From Parachlamydia acanthamoebae (GTDB lineage Bacteria > Chlamydiota > Chlamydiia > Chlamydiales > Parachlamydiaceae), in the NCBI RefSeq assembly GCF_000875975.1, contig NZ_BAWW01000005.1, positions 62,001 to 126,000 on the forward strand: a stretch of 64,000 nt of DNA, read 5' to 3'. Below the pieces are notes generated by a model, which saw nothing but the letters and a program-made list of their open reading frames with translations, did not search any database and was not told the DNA's origin. Positions within the stretch are counted from its first letter, which is position 1. Every line of letters starts with the position of its first letter. Shown here piece after piece: positions 37,203 through 45,008 of this stretch. The translations under genes and the position numbers were made by a program.

Positions 37203-38291
37203 TTAAGCAATGGACTCTGGAACAGTCATAAAAAAAACACTAATATCATCACTGTCGCTTGAATCTTCTCTCTTCAATGATTTTGAGCCTTTAGAATTCC
37301 CCTGAAGTAGTCGATTGAATAATTTTGTACCTAAATTCTCAGGTGTCGTCCCTTTTTCTAATAGGATGGATCTCAAGATATCTTTACTCATAAAATCGGT
37401 GATTCCATCCGTAACACCTATGATTTTGTCTCCTGGATGAACTTCAGTCAATCCCCTATGCATTTGACGAACATCACCAGCTAGCTCCGTATTCCGGGAA
37501 GGATCATCTTTATTCATGGATGTAATTTGCTCCAACCGACCATTTTTACGTAGGCAATATAAATCAGAATCTCCGACGGCAACATGAGCTAAGTATTTTT
37601 TCCCATCTGCTCCCGCAATTAATTGTGTGACAATCAAAGTGGAGGCATAGCCCTTCTCTTCAAATTTCTTACTTTGATCGCTAAGCAAAGATTCTAATTG
37701 TTTTTGACAAGCAACGGGACTTTCCGGATGAGAAAGCTCGCCAATCCTTTCATCAAACTCTTTCCAGAGATCTGCATATGCTTCTTGCTTAACAGCTGAA
37801 ACAGCATGACCTGATCCATCAGCAATATAAGCTAATCCTTTTATTGGAAAGACTTTGGTAAAATCAATAATGCCACCCCTATCTTCTTTTGTCGGTACAT
37901 GCGTAGTTCCTACATAACAAGAATAAGTACTCTTTTCTAAATGTAATACCCACGAATTCAGCAAGGGAATTTTTTGTATGCGGCTGCTTTGATTTCTTAG
38001 AGAGATTTTCGAATCTATTATTTTTATAGCGCTTATATTTTCTGCAGAGATTTCAGTCTTATGTTCATCTAGATAGTTTCTTACATTTTTAAGACTGGCA
38101 TTTCCACGTCCAAAAAAAGCCAATAACCTGTCATACCAAGACACCTGTCTTCTATCTACTATTAGATTAAGTTCTTTTACTCCATTTTTACACTGAAGAA
38201 TTAGAATAGGATGATTAATTTTTGGCTGATTCGTCCTATCCTGAGCTGCTATATAATAAGATTTCAAAACATTATTTAAATTCACCGTCAT
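37203..38291 (-). CDS. PP2C-family serine/threonine phosphatase
   Basis: The C-terminal two thirds carry the PPM/PP2C metal-binding motifs: AYIADGSGH (Asp158 and Gly), HVAVGDSDLYCLRK, IIGVTDGITDF and SDDISVFFM near the end. The ~130-residue N-terminal part (LLAFFGRGNASLKNVRNYL and following) is not a recognised domain. Length 362. PP2C enzymes are Mn/Mg-dependent protein phosphatases. In Chlamydiae some act inside the cell against Hanks kinases, and no partner kinase is adjacent. The extra N-terminal domain leaves open an effector role, which I cannot test here. Confidence 0.85.
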   Translation of the reverse strand: MTVNLNNVLKSYYIAAQDRTNQPKINHPILILQCKNGVKELNLIVDRRQVSWYDRLLAFFGRGNASLKNVRNYLDEHKTEISAENISAIKIIDSKISLRNQSSRIQKIPLLNSWVLHLEKSTYSCYVGTTHVPTKEDRGGIIDFTKVFPIKGLAYIADGSGHAVSAVKQEAYADLWKEFDERIGELSHPESPVACQKQLESLLSDQSKKFEEKGYASTLIVTQLIAGADGKKYLAHVAVGDSDLYCLRKNGRLEQITSMNKDDPSRNTELAGDVRQMHRGLTEVHPGDKIIGVTDGITDFMSKDILRSILLEKGTTPENLGTKLFNRLLQGNSKGSKSLKREDSSDSDDISVFFMTVPESIA

Positions 38292-38422
38292 ATTAACCTC
38301 TTTTAGCTAAAGCTTAATGTAACATATAGCTATTTTTTTTCCTTTAATTATTGTTGGTTTAAGCTTCTTGACAAATTTATAAAAAATTTGATTAAAAAAA
38401 ATAAAAACCAATGAGGTTTCAA

Positions 38423-38578
38423 ATGATTCGCAAATTAAAATCTGGCAAATATCGGATCTATTCTTTGTCTGTAAACCCCAAAACAGGAAAGAGAAGAAAT
38501 TTAGGGACTTTCGAAACGCGTGAGGAAGCAGTCAAACACGAAAGAGAAATTCAATACTTTAAAAAGCATAAAAATTAA
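38423..38578 (+). CDS. 51-residue basic protein, conserved-looking
   Basis: A short gene with GAGG six bases before the ATG encodes MIRKLKSGKYRIYSLSVNPK, then TGKRRNLGTFETREEAVKHE and REIQYFKKHKN. The pattern RNLGTF.TREEA..HER..QYFK is one I recall from short proteins of many bacteria. It resembles the arm-type DNA-binding (AP2-like) strand pattern of integrase N-termini, so DNA binding is a guess. Too short for many gene callers. It is not obviously part of an operon. Confidence 0.7.
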   Translation: MIRKLKSGKYRIYSLSVNPKTGKRRNLGTFETREEAVKHEREIQYFKKHKN

Positions 38579-38855
38579 CGATGGAATACTCTCGGAAAAA
38601 TGATGAAAACTAAATATTTAATCATCAATCACTTGGGCTAATATAGCATGTTTTTTTAAAAAAAATATGTCAAAATAATAAAAAATCAACTATCTTAAAA
38701 GGATAGGCAAGATTCCAATTCCAACATGCTAATATGATTAGCTTTTAAAGATAATTATATTAAACGCATAATTAAATCATTTTCCATTCTCTTTCATCGA
38801 TCTAGTTATTTTCAAATTTATGTAGAAAGCATTTCTATATTAAAAGGAGGGAATT

Positions 38856-39404
38856 ATGAAAAATCAAGATTTAACTCAATTGTTTATTGATGAGTTAGCT
38901 GATATGTATAACTCGGAGAATCAAATTTTAAAAGCCCTTCCTAAATTAATTAAAGCCGCCTCTCTTCCCGATTTAAAAGAAGCTCTGACAACACATTTGC
39001 ATGAAACGGAAGAACAAGTTGAACGTATTGAAAAAATCTTTTCTCTCATGAATTTGCCAGTGTCTGATAAAATTTGTGAGGCAATGCGAGGCCTTATAAA
39101 AGAGGCCGATGATTTAACCCAAAATAAATCTAAATCTGCCACGCTCGATGCCGCTATCATCAGCGCAGCTCAAAAAGTTGAACACTATGAAATTGCGTCC
39201 TATGGCACTTTGCGAAGTTTCGCAAAGCATTTAGATCTTAAAAGCGAAATCACAGATCTTCTTCAGGAAACACTTGATGAAGAAGGAAGTGCCGACAAAA
39301 AACTGACAAAAATTGCGGATGGTTCCTTCCTATCTAGTGGTGTAAATAAAGAGGCAGTGGAAGAAGAATTTGCTCACAGCAGTAGTCATAGAAAAAGAAA
39401 ATAA
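38856..39404 (+). CDS. Ferritin-like DUF892 (YciE/YciF) protein
   Basis: A 182-residue four-helix protein with strong ribosome site AAAGGAGGG. The N-terminal LTQLFIDELADMYNSENQIL, HLHETEEQVERIEKIF, KVEHYEIASYGTLRSFA and LLQETLDEEGSADKKLT match the YciF family, whose paired Glu/His residues bind a di-iron site. The family is associated with stress tolerance; the reaction is uncertain. The tail ends in Ser/His/Lys-rich residues (AHSSSHRKRK). A strong terminator follows. Confidence 0.9.
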   Translation: MKNQDLTQLFIDELADMYNSENQILKALPKLIKAASLPDLKEALTTHLHETEEQVERIEKIFSLMNLPVSDKICEAMRGLIKEADDLTQNKSKSATLDAAIISAAQKVEHYEIASYGTLRSFAKHLDLKSEITDLLQETLDEEGSADKKLTKIADGSFLSSGVNKEAVEEEFAHSSSHRKRK

Positions 39405-39412
39405 CGCTGTTG

Positions 39413-39443
39413 ATAAAGAGCTTCTTAAAAAGAAGCTCTTTAT
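39413..39443 (+). terminator. Intrinsic terminator after the DUF892 gene
   Basis: Perfect 14-bp stem ATAAAGAGCTTCTT / AAGAAGCTCTTTAT with a 3-nt loop, nine bases past the stop. The T-run is short. Confidence 0.75.
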
Positions 39444-39613
39444 TATCCCCCGCATCTTAATGTATGCGCAAGCTTGTTACAAGGAATGTGCATTCAGAGA
39501 GATGTAGTATCGTTTGTAGCAGGTGCCTTGTGGACCATCGAAAGATAAGAAGAGGAAAAAAACTAAGGCTCCTAAAGCAAGCTTCGATTTAAACACGATT
39601 TCTTGCTAGTATC

Positions 39614-40141
39614 ATGTGCAAAATCAACACGGATAATAAAATGCCCCTCCACTCTGATCTTATCGAATTACTCGAGAAATTTTACAAGCCTCTTGAATAT
39701 GTCTGTAAAGACATTGTGATAGAAAATGAAGGACAAGAGTATGGTGCAGCCACATGCATACTAAATGGTAAACGAATTAAATTTCGTGTTGGAAAAACCA
39801 CCCCAACAAAAATTGGGCAATTTGTGACATTCTGGAAACGTCCAGACGGCCCCACCCTTCCCCATGATTTAGAAGATCCCTTTGACTTGCTTATCATCGC
39901 AACACGCAATCAAAGTCAGCTTGGTCAATTTATTTTTCCAAAATTTATTCTAAGTGAAAGAGGAATCTTATCTAAAAATCATATGGGAGGAAAACGAGGC
40001 TTTAGAATTTATCCCTCTTGGGACACCGTGAACAATTCTCAAGCAAGACTCACGCAAATTTGGCAATCCTCTTATTTTTTTTCAGATGCGGATTGCTCAA
40101 AAATCGATCGCACTCAAATTGAAAAATTATTTCTTTTCTAA
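39614..40141 (+). CDS. MepB-family protein
   Basis: Recognised by KIGQFVTFWKRPDGP, the acidic stretch DPFDLLIIA, LGQFIFPKFILSERGI, GKRGFRIYPSWD and QARLTQIWQSSYFF, the core pattern of MepB proteins. The family was named from a gene next to the mepA efflux gene of Staphylococcus; its biochemical role is unknown. Length 175. No regulator or efflux gene lies beside it. The ribosome site is not obvious; an in-frame ATG at 39641 is an alternative start. Confidence 0.85.
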   Translation: MCKINTDNKMPLHSDLIELLEKFYKPLEYVCKDIVIENEGQEYGAATCILNGKRIKFRVGKTTPTKIGQFVTFWKRPDGPTLPHDLEDPFDLLIIATRNQSQLGQFIFPKFILSERGILSKNHMGGKRGFRIYPSWDTVNNSQARLTQIWQSSYFFSDADCSKIDRTQIEKLFLF

Positions 40142-40206
40142 TCATTTCTCTTTCTGATATAAATTTAATTTTTATTTTATTTACGAATCAGCCAAGAGGA
40201 AAACAA

Positions 40207-41334
40207 ATGCAAAGAAAAGTGATTTTGATTGTGTTCTTATGCCTTTTCCAAATTGCCTGTGGATCAGAAATTGACAATGAAGAGCTTGAAGAAAATGCTT
40301 TTGCCAATGAAGAAACACAGAATTTTGAATTAAGTGAGGTAGAACATCTCCAAGAAAATGATGCCTCTACAGAATGTTGTGAAAGGCCCTATTTTAAATT
40401 AAGTGCAGAACTAATCTATCTCAAACCTTCTTTAGATCAAGCAAGTTATGTGATTTCATCTTCAAATAATATCGTAAATGGGGAATTTTTTCCTCATGGA
40501 AAACGACATAATAATACGTCTTCATATAAACCTGGATTTCGTATCGAAGCTCAATACGAACCTTGTCAATCTGCTAATGCGTTAGATTTTCGATTTACTT
40601 ATCTCAATAGTAGCAATTCAGATTCGACTTCCGGCCGTTTTCTTTTTGACACCATTGGATTTCCGGGTGATGGAGCGCAAGCACCTGAAGATATTAACTA
40701 CGCAGGCAAAGCACATATCCGTGATAATTATCGGTATCATTCTCTCGATGCAACATTCAATCGTTTAGCCCTAGATTCTTGTTTAGATAATTTGTTTCTT
40801 TTAATGGGATTACATTATGCACATGTAGGACACACAACCCACTTTAAAAGTAGAGGAGTTTTCCCTGACCATTCTGTAACCAAACCCGTCAATAATCGAT
40901 TGAAAAGCCACTCCGATTTCTGGGGCATTGGTCCTCAGTTTGGACTAGAGTATACTTACAACCTAACTTCTCCTTCATGCTGTTTTGGGCGTCTCGCTTT
41001 AAATACAAACTTGAGAGCTTCAATACTTTGCAGTCAATCCAATGCAAGTTTTCACTACAAAACTTTGCGCACAGCAGGCTCTAAAGGTATCAAACTTAGA
41101 AACGATGATTTATGGCGTGTAAATCCAGCCTTTGACGCTAAAATAGGAGCTAATTATACTTTGTTGCTATGCAACTTCGAAGCAACCGTCGAACTTGGCT
41201 ATGAGTGGCTGTGGTATCACCATAGCGTGGATTCCATCACAGGCATCGATGTCGCATTTGCTGGAGATTCCATTGATCTGTATAGCAATCTAAGCTTGCA
41301 TGGCCCCTTTTTAAGAGTCAATATTGCTTTCTAA
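40207..41334 (+). CDS. Outer-membrane beta-barrel protein, Lpg1974/Pom-like
   Basis: A 375-residue exported protein with signal peptide MQRKVILIVFLCLFQIACG and a Glu-rich linker. A strand-rich barrel follows, beginning CCERPYFKLSAELIYLKPSL and ending with an aromatic residue (LHGPFLRVNIAF), typical of barrels needing BAM assembly. The internal pattern (YKPGFRIEAQYEP, RYHSLDATFNRLALDS, TYNLTSP) and scattered Cys (CC, SPSCCFGRL) fit the porin-like proteins of Parachlamydiaceae and Legionella (Lpg1974 family). Cysteines may form envelope cross-links as in chlamydial outer-membrane complexes. The function is probably pore formation. Confidence 0.8.
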   Translation: MQRKVILIVFLCLFQIACGSEIDNEELEENAFANEETQNFELSEVEHLQENDASTECCERPYFKLSAELIYLKPSLDQASYVISSSNNIVNGEFFPHGKRHNNTSSYKPGFRIEAQYEPCQSANALDFRFTYLNSSNSDSTSGRFLFDTIGFPGDGAQAPEDINYAGKAHIRDNYRYHSLDATFNRLALDSCLDNLFLLMGLHYAHVGHTTHFKSRGVFPDHSVTKPVNNRLKSHSDFWGIGPQFGLEYTYNLTSPSCCFGRLALNTNLRASILCSQSNASFHYKTLRTAGSKGIKLRNDDLWRVNPAFDAKIGANYTLLLCNFEATVELGYEWLWYHHSVDSITGIDVAFAGDSIDLYSNLSLHGPFLRVNIAF

Positions 41335-41344
41335 TAGGAAAAAA

Positions 41345-41743
41345 ATGTCTGATATTCCACAAAACACATGCTTATTCAAACGCATTGAAGAACTTGAAAT
41401 GGATGCACAAAACTTTGGATTTTACTGGGAGCATATTAACCAGTTAGTAGAGCAAATACAAAGTGAGTGCATTGAAGTTCAAGAGGCATGGCAAAAAAAT
41501 GATCGACAACATTTGCAAGAAGAAATTGGCGATCTTTTACAAGCAGCCGTTAGCCTTGCTGTTTTTTGCAAACTGGATCCCCATGCGACTTTATTGAAAA
41601 GCATTGAAAAATTTCAAAAACGTTATGCGGCATTGGTTGCATTAGCAAAAGAAGATGGACATGCCAATCTACAACAGCAGTCGATGGAAGTTCTGTCGCA
41701 TTATTGGGAAAAAGCCAAAAATGAGCGGTCAAATAGTGCTTAA
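41345..41743 (+). CDS. MazG-like nucleotide pyrophosphohydrolase
   Basis: Single-domain MazG-type protein of 132 residues. The metal-binding ExxE and ExxD pattern is visible in ECIEVQEAW and LQEEIGDLLQ, with helix-rich surroundings. Members hydrolyse (d)NTPs to monophosphates, either for housecleaning or nucleotide balance. I start it at the ATG at 41345 (AGGAAA upstream) rather than an in-frame codon at 41324 inside the previous gene. The stop overlaps the stop region of the convergent CaaX-protein gene by 4 bp. Confidence 0.85.
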   Translation: MSDIPQNTCLFKRIEELEMDAQNFGFYWEHINQLVEQIQSECIEVQEAWQKNDRQHLQEEIGDLLQAAVSLAVFCKLDPHATLLKSIEKFQKRYAALVALAKEDGHANLQQQSMEVLSHYWEKAKNERSNSA

Positions 41744-42363
41744 AAAAGTACACAACAACGTTTTTGAACTTTCGGTTGATTCACTAACCGAAGCTCTTCC
41801 CGCAGATGAATCTTGTAAGCAACAACATCTTCTTGATCCATCGACGCGAGGATTTGCTCATTGAAATCAACATCTCCCAGCTTTCGCACTTGAAAACCGA
41901 CTAACCTATTGCCCATTATCATTGTATTTTCAGTTAAAAAACACCGAACAAATGCGATAATACGTGTTGTATTATTGAAAATCTCGGAGCGATCGGAAAG
42001 AAAAATTTTAGAAACGTTTTCTGATTCATCAGTGACAATACGAGCGAATTTATTTAATCTAATCCACCCTTCAATTGATCGATGCAAAAGCTCATCTTTG
42101 GAAATAAAAGATTTTAACTCATTATCAAAAATCAAAAAAGCTAAAACATAATGTTCATTCATGCCATCTCTTAAGAGGATATTTCCCATGACAAAACAAT
42201 CAATCGCTTTAGCTGTTTTGTCTAAAATGGCTGATTTATCATAAATTTCCCTTAATAAAACACTCTCAACTTCATTGAGATCATGAGTCGTGCTACCCTG
42301 ATAAGCTTTTCCATCCCATCCAGCGTATATGGTTAACAATTGATCACACATGTTTAAATTCAT
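41740..42363 (-). CDS. Unknown protein ending in a eukaryotic-type CaaX box
   Basis: A 207-residue protein with no signal peptide. The C-terminus reads KVQKRCCVLF: Cys204-Val-Leu-Phe fits a CaaX prenylation box, preceded by another Cys (possible palmitoylation) and basic residues, the arrangement seen in small GTPases. The N-terminal part (LLTIYAGWDGKAYQGSTTHD, FVMGNILLRDGMNEHYVLAF) appears alpha/beta but is not a recognised family; no GTPase G-motifs are present. Bacteria lack CaaX prenylation, so the box makes sense only if the protein reaches host cytosol, as for some Legionella effectors. Confidence 0.75.
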   Translation of the reverse strand: MNLNMCDQLLTIYAGWDGKAYQGSTTHDLNEVESVLLREIYDKSAILDKTAKAIDCFVMGNILLRDGMNEHYVLAFLIFDNELKSFISKDELLHRSIEGWIRLNKFARIVTDESENVSKIFLSDRSEIFNNTTRIIAFVRCFLTENTMIMGNRLVGFQVRKLGDVDFNEQILASMDQEDVVAYKIHLREELRLVNQPKVQKRCCVLF

Positions 42364-42470
42364 AAAAGCCTCAATTCTAAAATAAAAACTAACTACAGTT
42401 GATAGAAGATTTAATGCATTGAATTAAATTCATTCCAAATTTAAACTCCATCAAAAAAATGGAGCACACG

Positions 42471-44321
42471 ATGCGAGTCACTCTGCCACTATCCTTCTCA
42501 AATAACTTTAGAAATCAATGCTCTCTCTGGATGGATAGCTCTGGATTCATTCAGTTATTGGAAAAAAACCATGCATTGCTACATAAATTTTTAAAAAATT
42601 GTCTTAAGCATCCTGATGAAATTCAATGGTATCATGACCATAAGACCCTCTTGAAGCGGGTTACTTCTTATGTCACGAGTGATTCCATATTGAGCCTCAT
42701 TCAAAACAAAAACCATGAAAGACACCTAACCACTTATCTTCTCTCTGAGAAAATAAAAATTTTCTTAAAGAGCAATCAACTTCTTAATTTCTTAAAAAAT
42801 TTTGAGGAAATGGATCTTGTTCATATCTCCGACACCGTTGAAGAGTCTTTCAATAGATTTGTTTTGATTATTAGACTACTTGAATATGTTAAAGATGAGG
42901 AATCATTGCTCATTATTAAAGCAATACTTGTAAATAAATTGTCCCTTGATTATTTGCCAGATGGTCTGTTGAGCCTTGAAAATTTCGAAACGGAATCCAT
43001 ATTAAGCGAACGCAAAGAATCTATCGCAACGCTGTTAGAAGAAGACGGAGAAATTTTTGATTCTTTATTATCAAAAAATTTGAAAAAATTAACCAGTGCT
43101 ACAAAGATTGAAAAATTGTCAGATGAATTACTTGTTGCATTTTTTCGTTTTATCCGCACTGAAGATATTCCAGCAACGTTACTTACCTGCAAAAAATGGA
43201 AACTATTGGCTGAAGAGGAAATACTCAAAAAACGCTTTGAAACATATCTAGAGAAAGATACATGTAAGATCGTCAAAAACGAACGATATGCAATAAGTTT
43301 AGCCAAGGCACATAGTGTTAAAGGATCTCTCTCTGTTTTGCGAGAGCTTGGGACTCAACCACAACGCATAAACCCATCACGTTTTAATATTGATGCAGTG
43401 CTTTTATTTGCTATAAAACATAAAAATTTTCCCTTATTCTTTTATACATATACATTCTACTCGCATGAATCTAAAAGATTTGATGAACTCCTCTCTCTAT
43501 TCTTTCTCGATCCCGAAAAAAATCTACAATATATCAAATTTTGCATGGAAAAACTCAATTCGAAGCAATTTTCTATAGAAGAATCTACAGAAATAAAAAA
43601 ACATGCAAAATGCCTTACCGAAGAGATTCTTCAACGTATTCACATACAACCTAACCAACAATTCAACCAAAAAATTTTCTTAGAAACGTGTCGTGTTATT
43701 GAAAAGCATGATCTTGAGAAACAAAATCTTATCGTATTTGACCTTGGAATAGGAGACAAAAAAGAGTACTGGACAAAGAAAATGCAACTTTTTATCGAAG
43801 CCGGCTGGGATCCTTATGATATGTTTTTGGTTTTTTCGGCCTTTTCTCCAAAGCCCAAAAAAGAACTTTTAAAAGAATGGTGCAAATTTATTCTTTCTAA
43901 ATCTTTTGCTAGCCTTGAAAACGCTCTGTTAGTCGCTGAAGTTCTAAATAAACATTTGTATAACGAAAATACGACTTTAATTGAAAATTTAATCATCGAA
44001 ATAATCTGTGATAAATGTTTTGTATCGGAAATTACATCTATTAAGATGTTTCCCGATAAATTTATAAAAAGATCTATTGAAGCCTTAATTGAACTCAAGC
44101 ATTTAGATAAAGCCGATCTATTGATCTCAATAATGCCAACTGAAGTGGAAAAATTAGAAAGGGCTCGTCTTGAATACCTAGAGAAAGAAAATGACAATGC
44201 AGATGGATTATTTTCCAGCGATGATGATCTGCTAGCTAGCGATCCCGAAGTTGATGAAGACGAATTTGGTGAGAGTATTAGTGATGCCTCTGAATATTCT
44301 GAAGAAGAAACCTCTGAATAG
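42471..44321 (+). CDS. F-box protein (putative host-ubiquitin-ligase adaptor)
   Basis: A ~616-residue helical protein whose middle holds an F-box: KLSDELLVAFFRFIRTEDIP then TLLTCKKWKLLAEEE, matching the L.DELL..IF.FL...DL.....C..W..L pattern. It lies around residue 215-255 from the ATG at 42471, which has GGAG six bases upstream; an ATG at 42459 is in frame. The regions before and after are helical repeats of unknown family, and the C-terminus is a Ser/Asp/Glu-rich acidic tail. F-box proteins bind Skp1 and bring targets to SCF ubiquitin ligases. Bacteria have no SCF, so action in the host is inferred. Confidence 0.8.
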   Translation: MRVTLPLSFSNNFRNQCSLWMDSSGFIQLLEKNHALLHKFLKNCLKHPDEIQWYHDHKTLLKRVTSYVTSDSILSLIQNKNHERHLTTYLLSEKIKIFLKSNQLLNFLKNFEEMDLVHISDTVEESFNRFVLIIRLLEYVKDEESLLIIKAILVNKLSLDYLPDGLLSLENFETESILSERKESIATLLEEDGEIFDSLLSKNLKKLTSATKIEKLSDELLVAFFRFIRTEDIPATLLTCKKWKLLAEEEILKKRFETYLEKDTCKIVKNERYAISLAKAHSVKGSLSVLRELGTQPQRINPSRFNIDAVLLFAIKHKNFPLFFYTYTFYSHESKRFDELLSLFFLDPEKNLQYIKFCMEKLNSKQFSIEESTEIKKHAKCLTEEILQRIHIQPNQQFNQKIFLETCRVIEKHDLEKQNLIVFDLGIGDKKEYWTKKMQLFIEAGWDPYDMFLVFSAFSPKPKKELLKEWCKFILSKSFASLENALLVAEVLNKHLYNENTTLIENLIIEIICDKCFVSEITSIKMFPDKFIKRSIEALIELKHLDKADLLISIMPTEVEKLERARLEYLEKENDNADGLFSSDDDLLASDPEVDEDEFGESISDASEYSEEETSE

Positions 44322-44339
44322 CGGAACTAAAAGGTTCCA

Positions 44340-44877
44340 TTATTGCTTTTTCCAATTTGGATTTGTTAGTGCTGTTAATATGTGATCTTCCCATTTCCCA
44401 TTAATTAACAAATAATTTTTTAGCATAACCTGCTTTTTGGAATCCAAGTCGCATCAGCAATTTTTCACTGCGTTCATTTGTTGGCATGTAGTTAGCCATA
44501 ATACGATGCATATTTTGGACATCAAACATATAGAAAATGGCTTTATTTAAAGCCTCATACATAAGGCCCTGGCCTTCAAAATCTCGATCTATTTTGTAGC
44601 CGAGGTAGCAAGCTTGAAAAGGTCCTCGAAACATTTGGGTGAAGTTGCTTATACCAATGAGCTGGCCTTGGTGAAATATGAGAAAACGGATAGATTGCTG
44701 ATTAGCAAACTCTTTTATTTTTTGCTTCCAATAAGCTTCAGAAGAGACATCGACATCCAAAAGAACGGCTGTAGATGCCCAATGCAATTTGTTTTTATCC
44801 TCAAAATGCGCGAACTTAGTAGCATCCGCTTCATGCGCTGTTCTGATTAAAAGTCTCGAAGTAGTTAATTCTATCAT
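44340..44877 (-). pseudogene. rimJ: RimJ/RimL-type N-acetyltransferase, frameshifted at the 3' end
   Basis: GNAT-fold acetyltransferase like RimJ, which acetylates a ribosomal protein N-terminus. N-terminal TTSRLLIRTAHEADATKFA, the acetyl-CoA region YLGYKIDRDFEGQGLMYEAL and NMHRIMANYMPTNERSEKLL are intact. The open frame ends early at 44401 (GYAKKLFVN). Removing one base from the six-T run at 44416-44421 restores GYAKNYLLINGKWEDHILTA and LTNPNWKKQ to a stop at 44340, the usual RimJ ending. So the last ~23 residues are lost by a single homopolymer indel (or a sequencing error). Confidence 0.85.
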
Positions 44878-45008
44878 GCTTAAATGAGGAGGAGCACTAA
44901 CTCCCCCTTTCCTTTATTTCTAGAAAGATATCAATTTAACTCAATGCCAATGTCCATCTATCGCTGGCGAGCTGGAATTCTCTTCACAGTCATTTATTCA
45001 ATCACTTT

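Noticed and set aside
40207-40270. Lipoprotein signal (Cys in FQIACGSE) on the outer-membrane barrel protein
   Set aside because: The -3 position is Gln, which does not fit a lipobox; ordinary signal peptidase cleavage is more likely.
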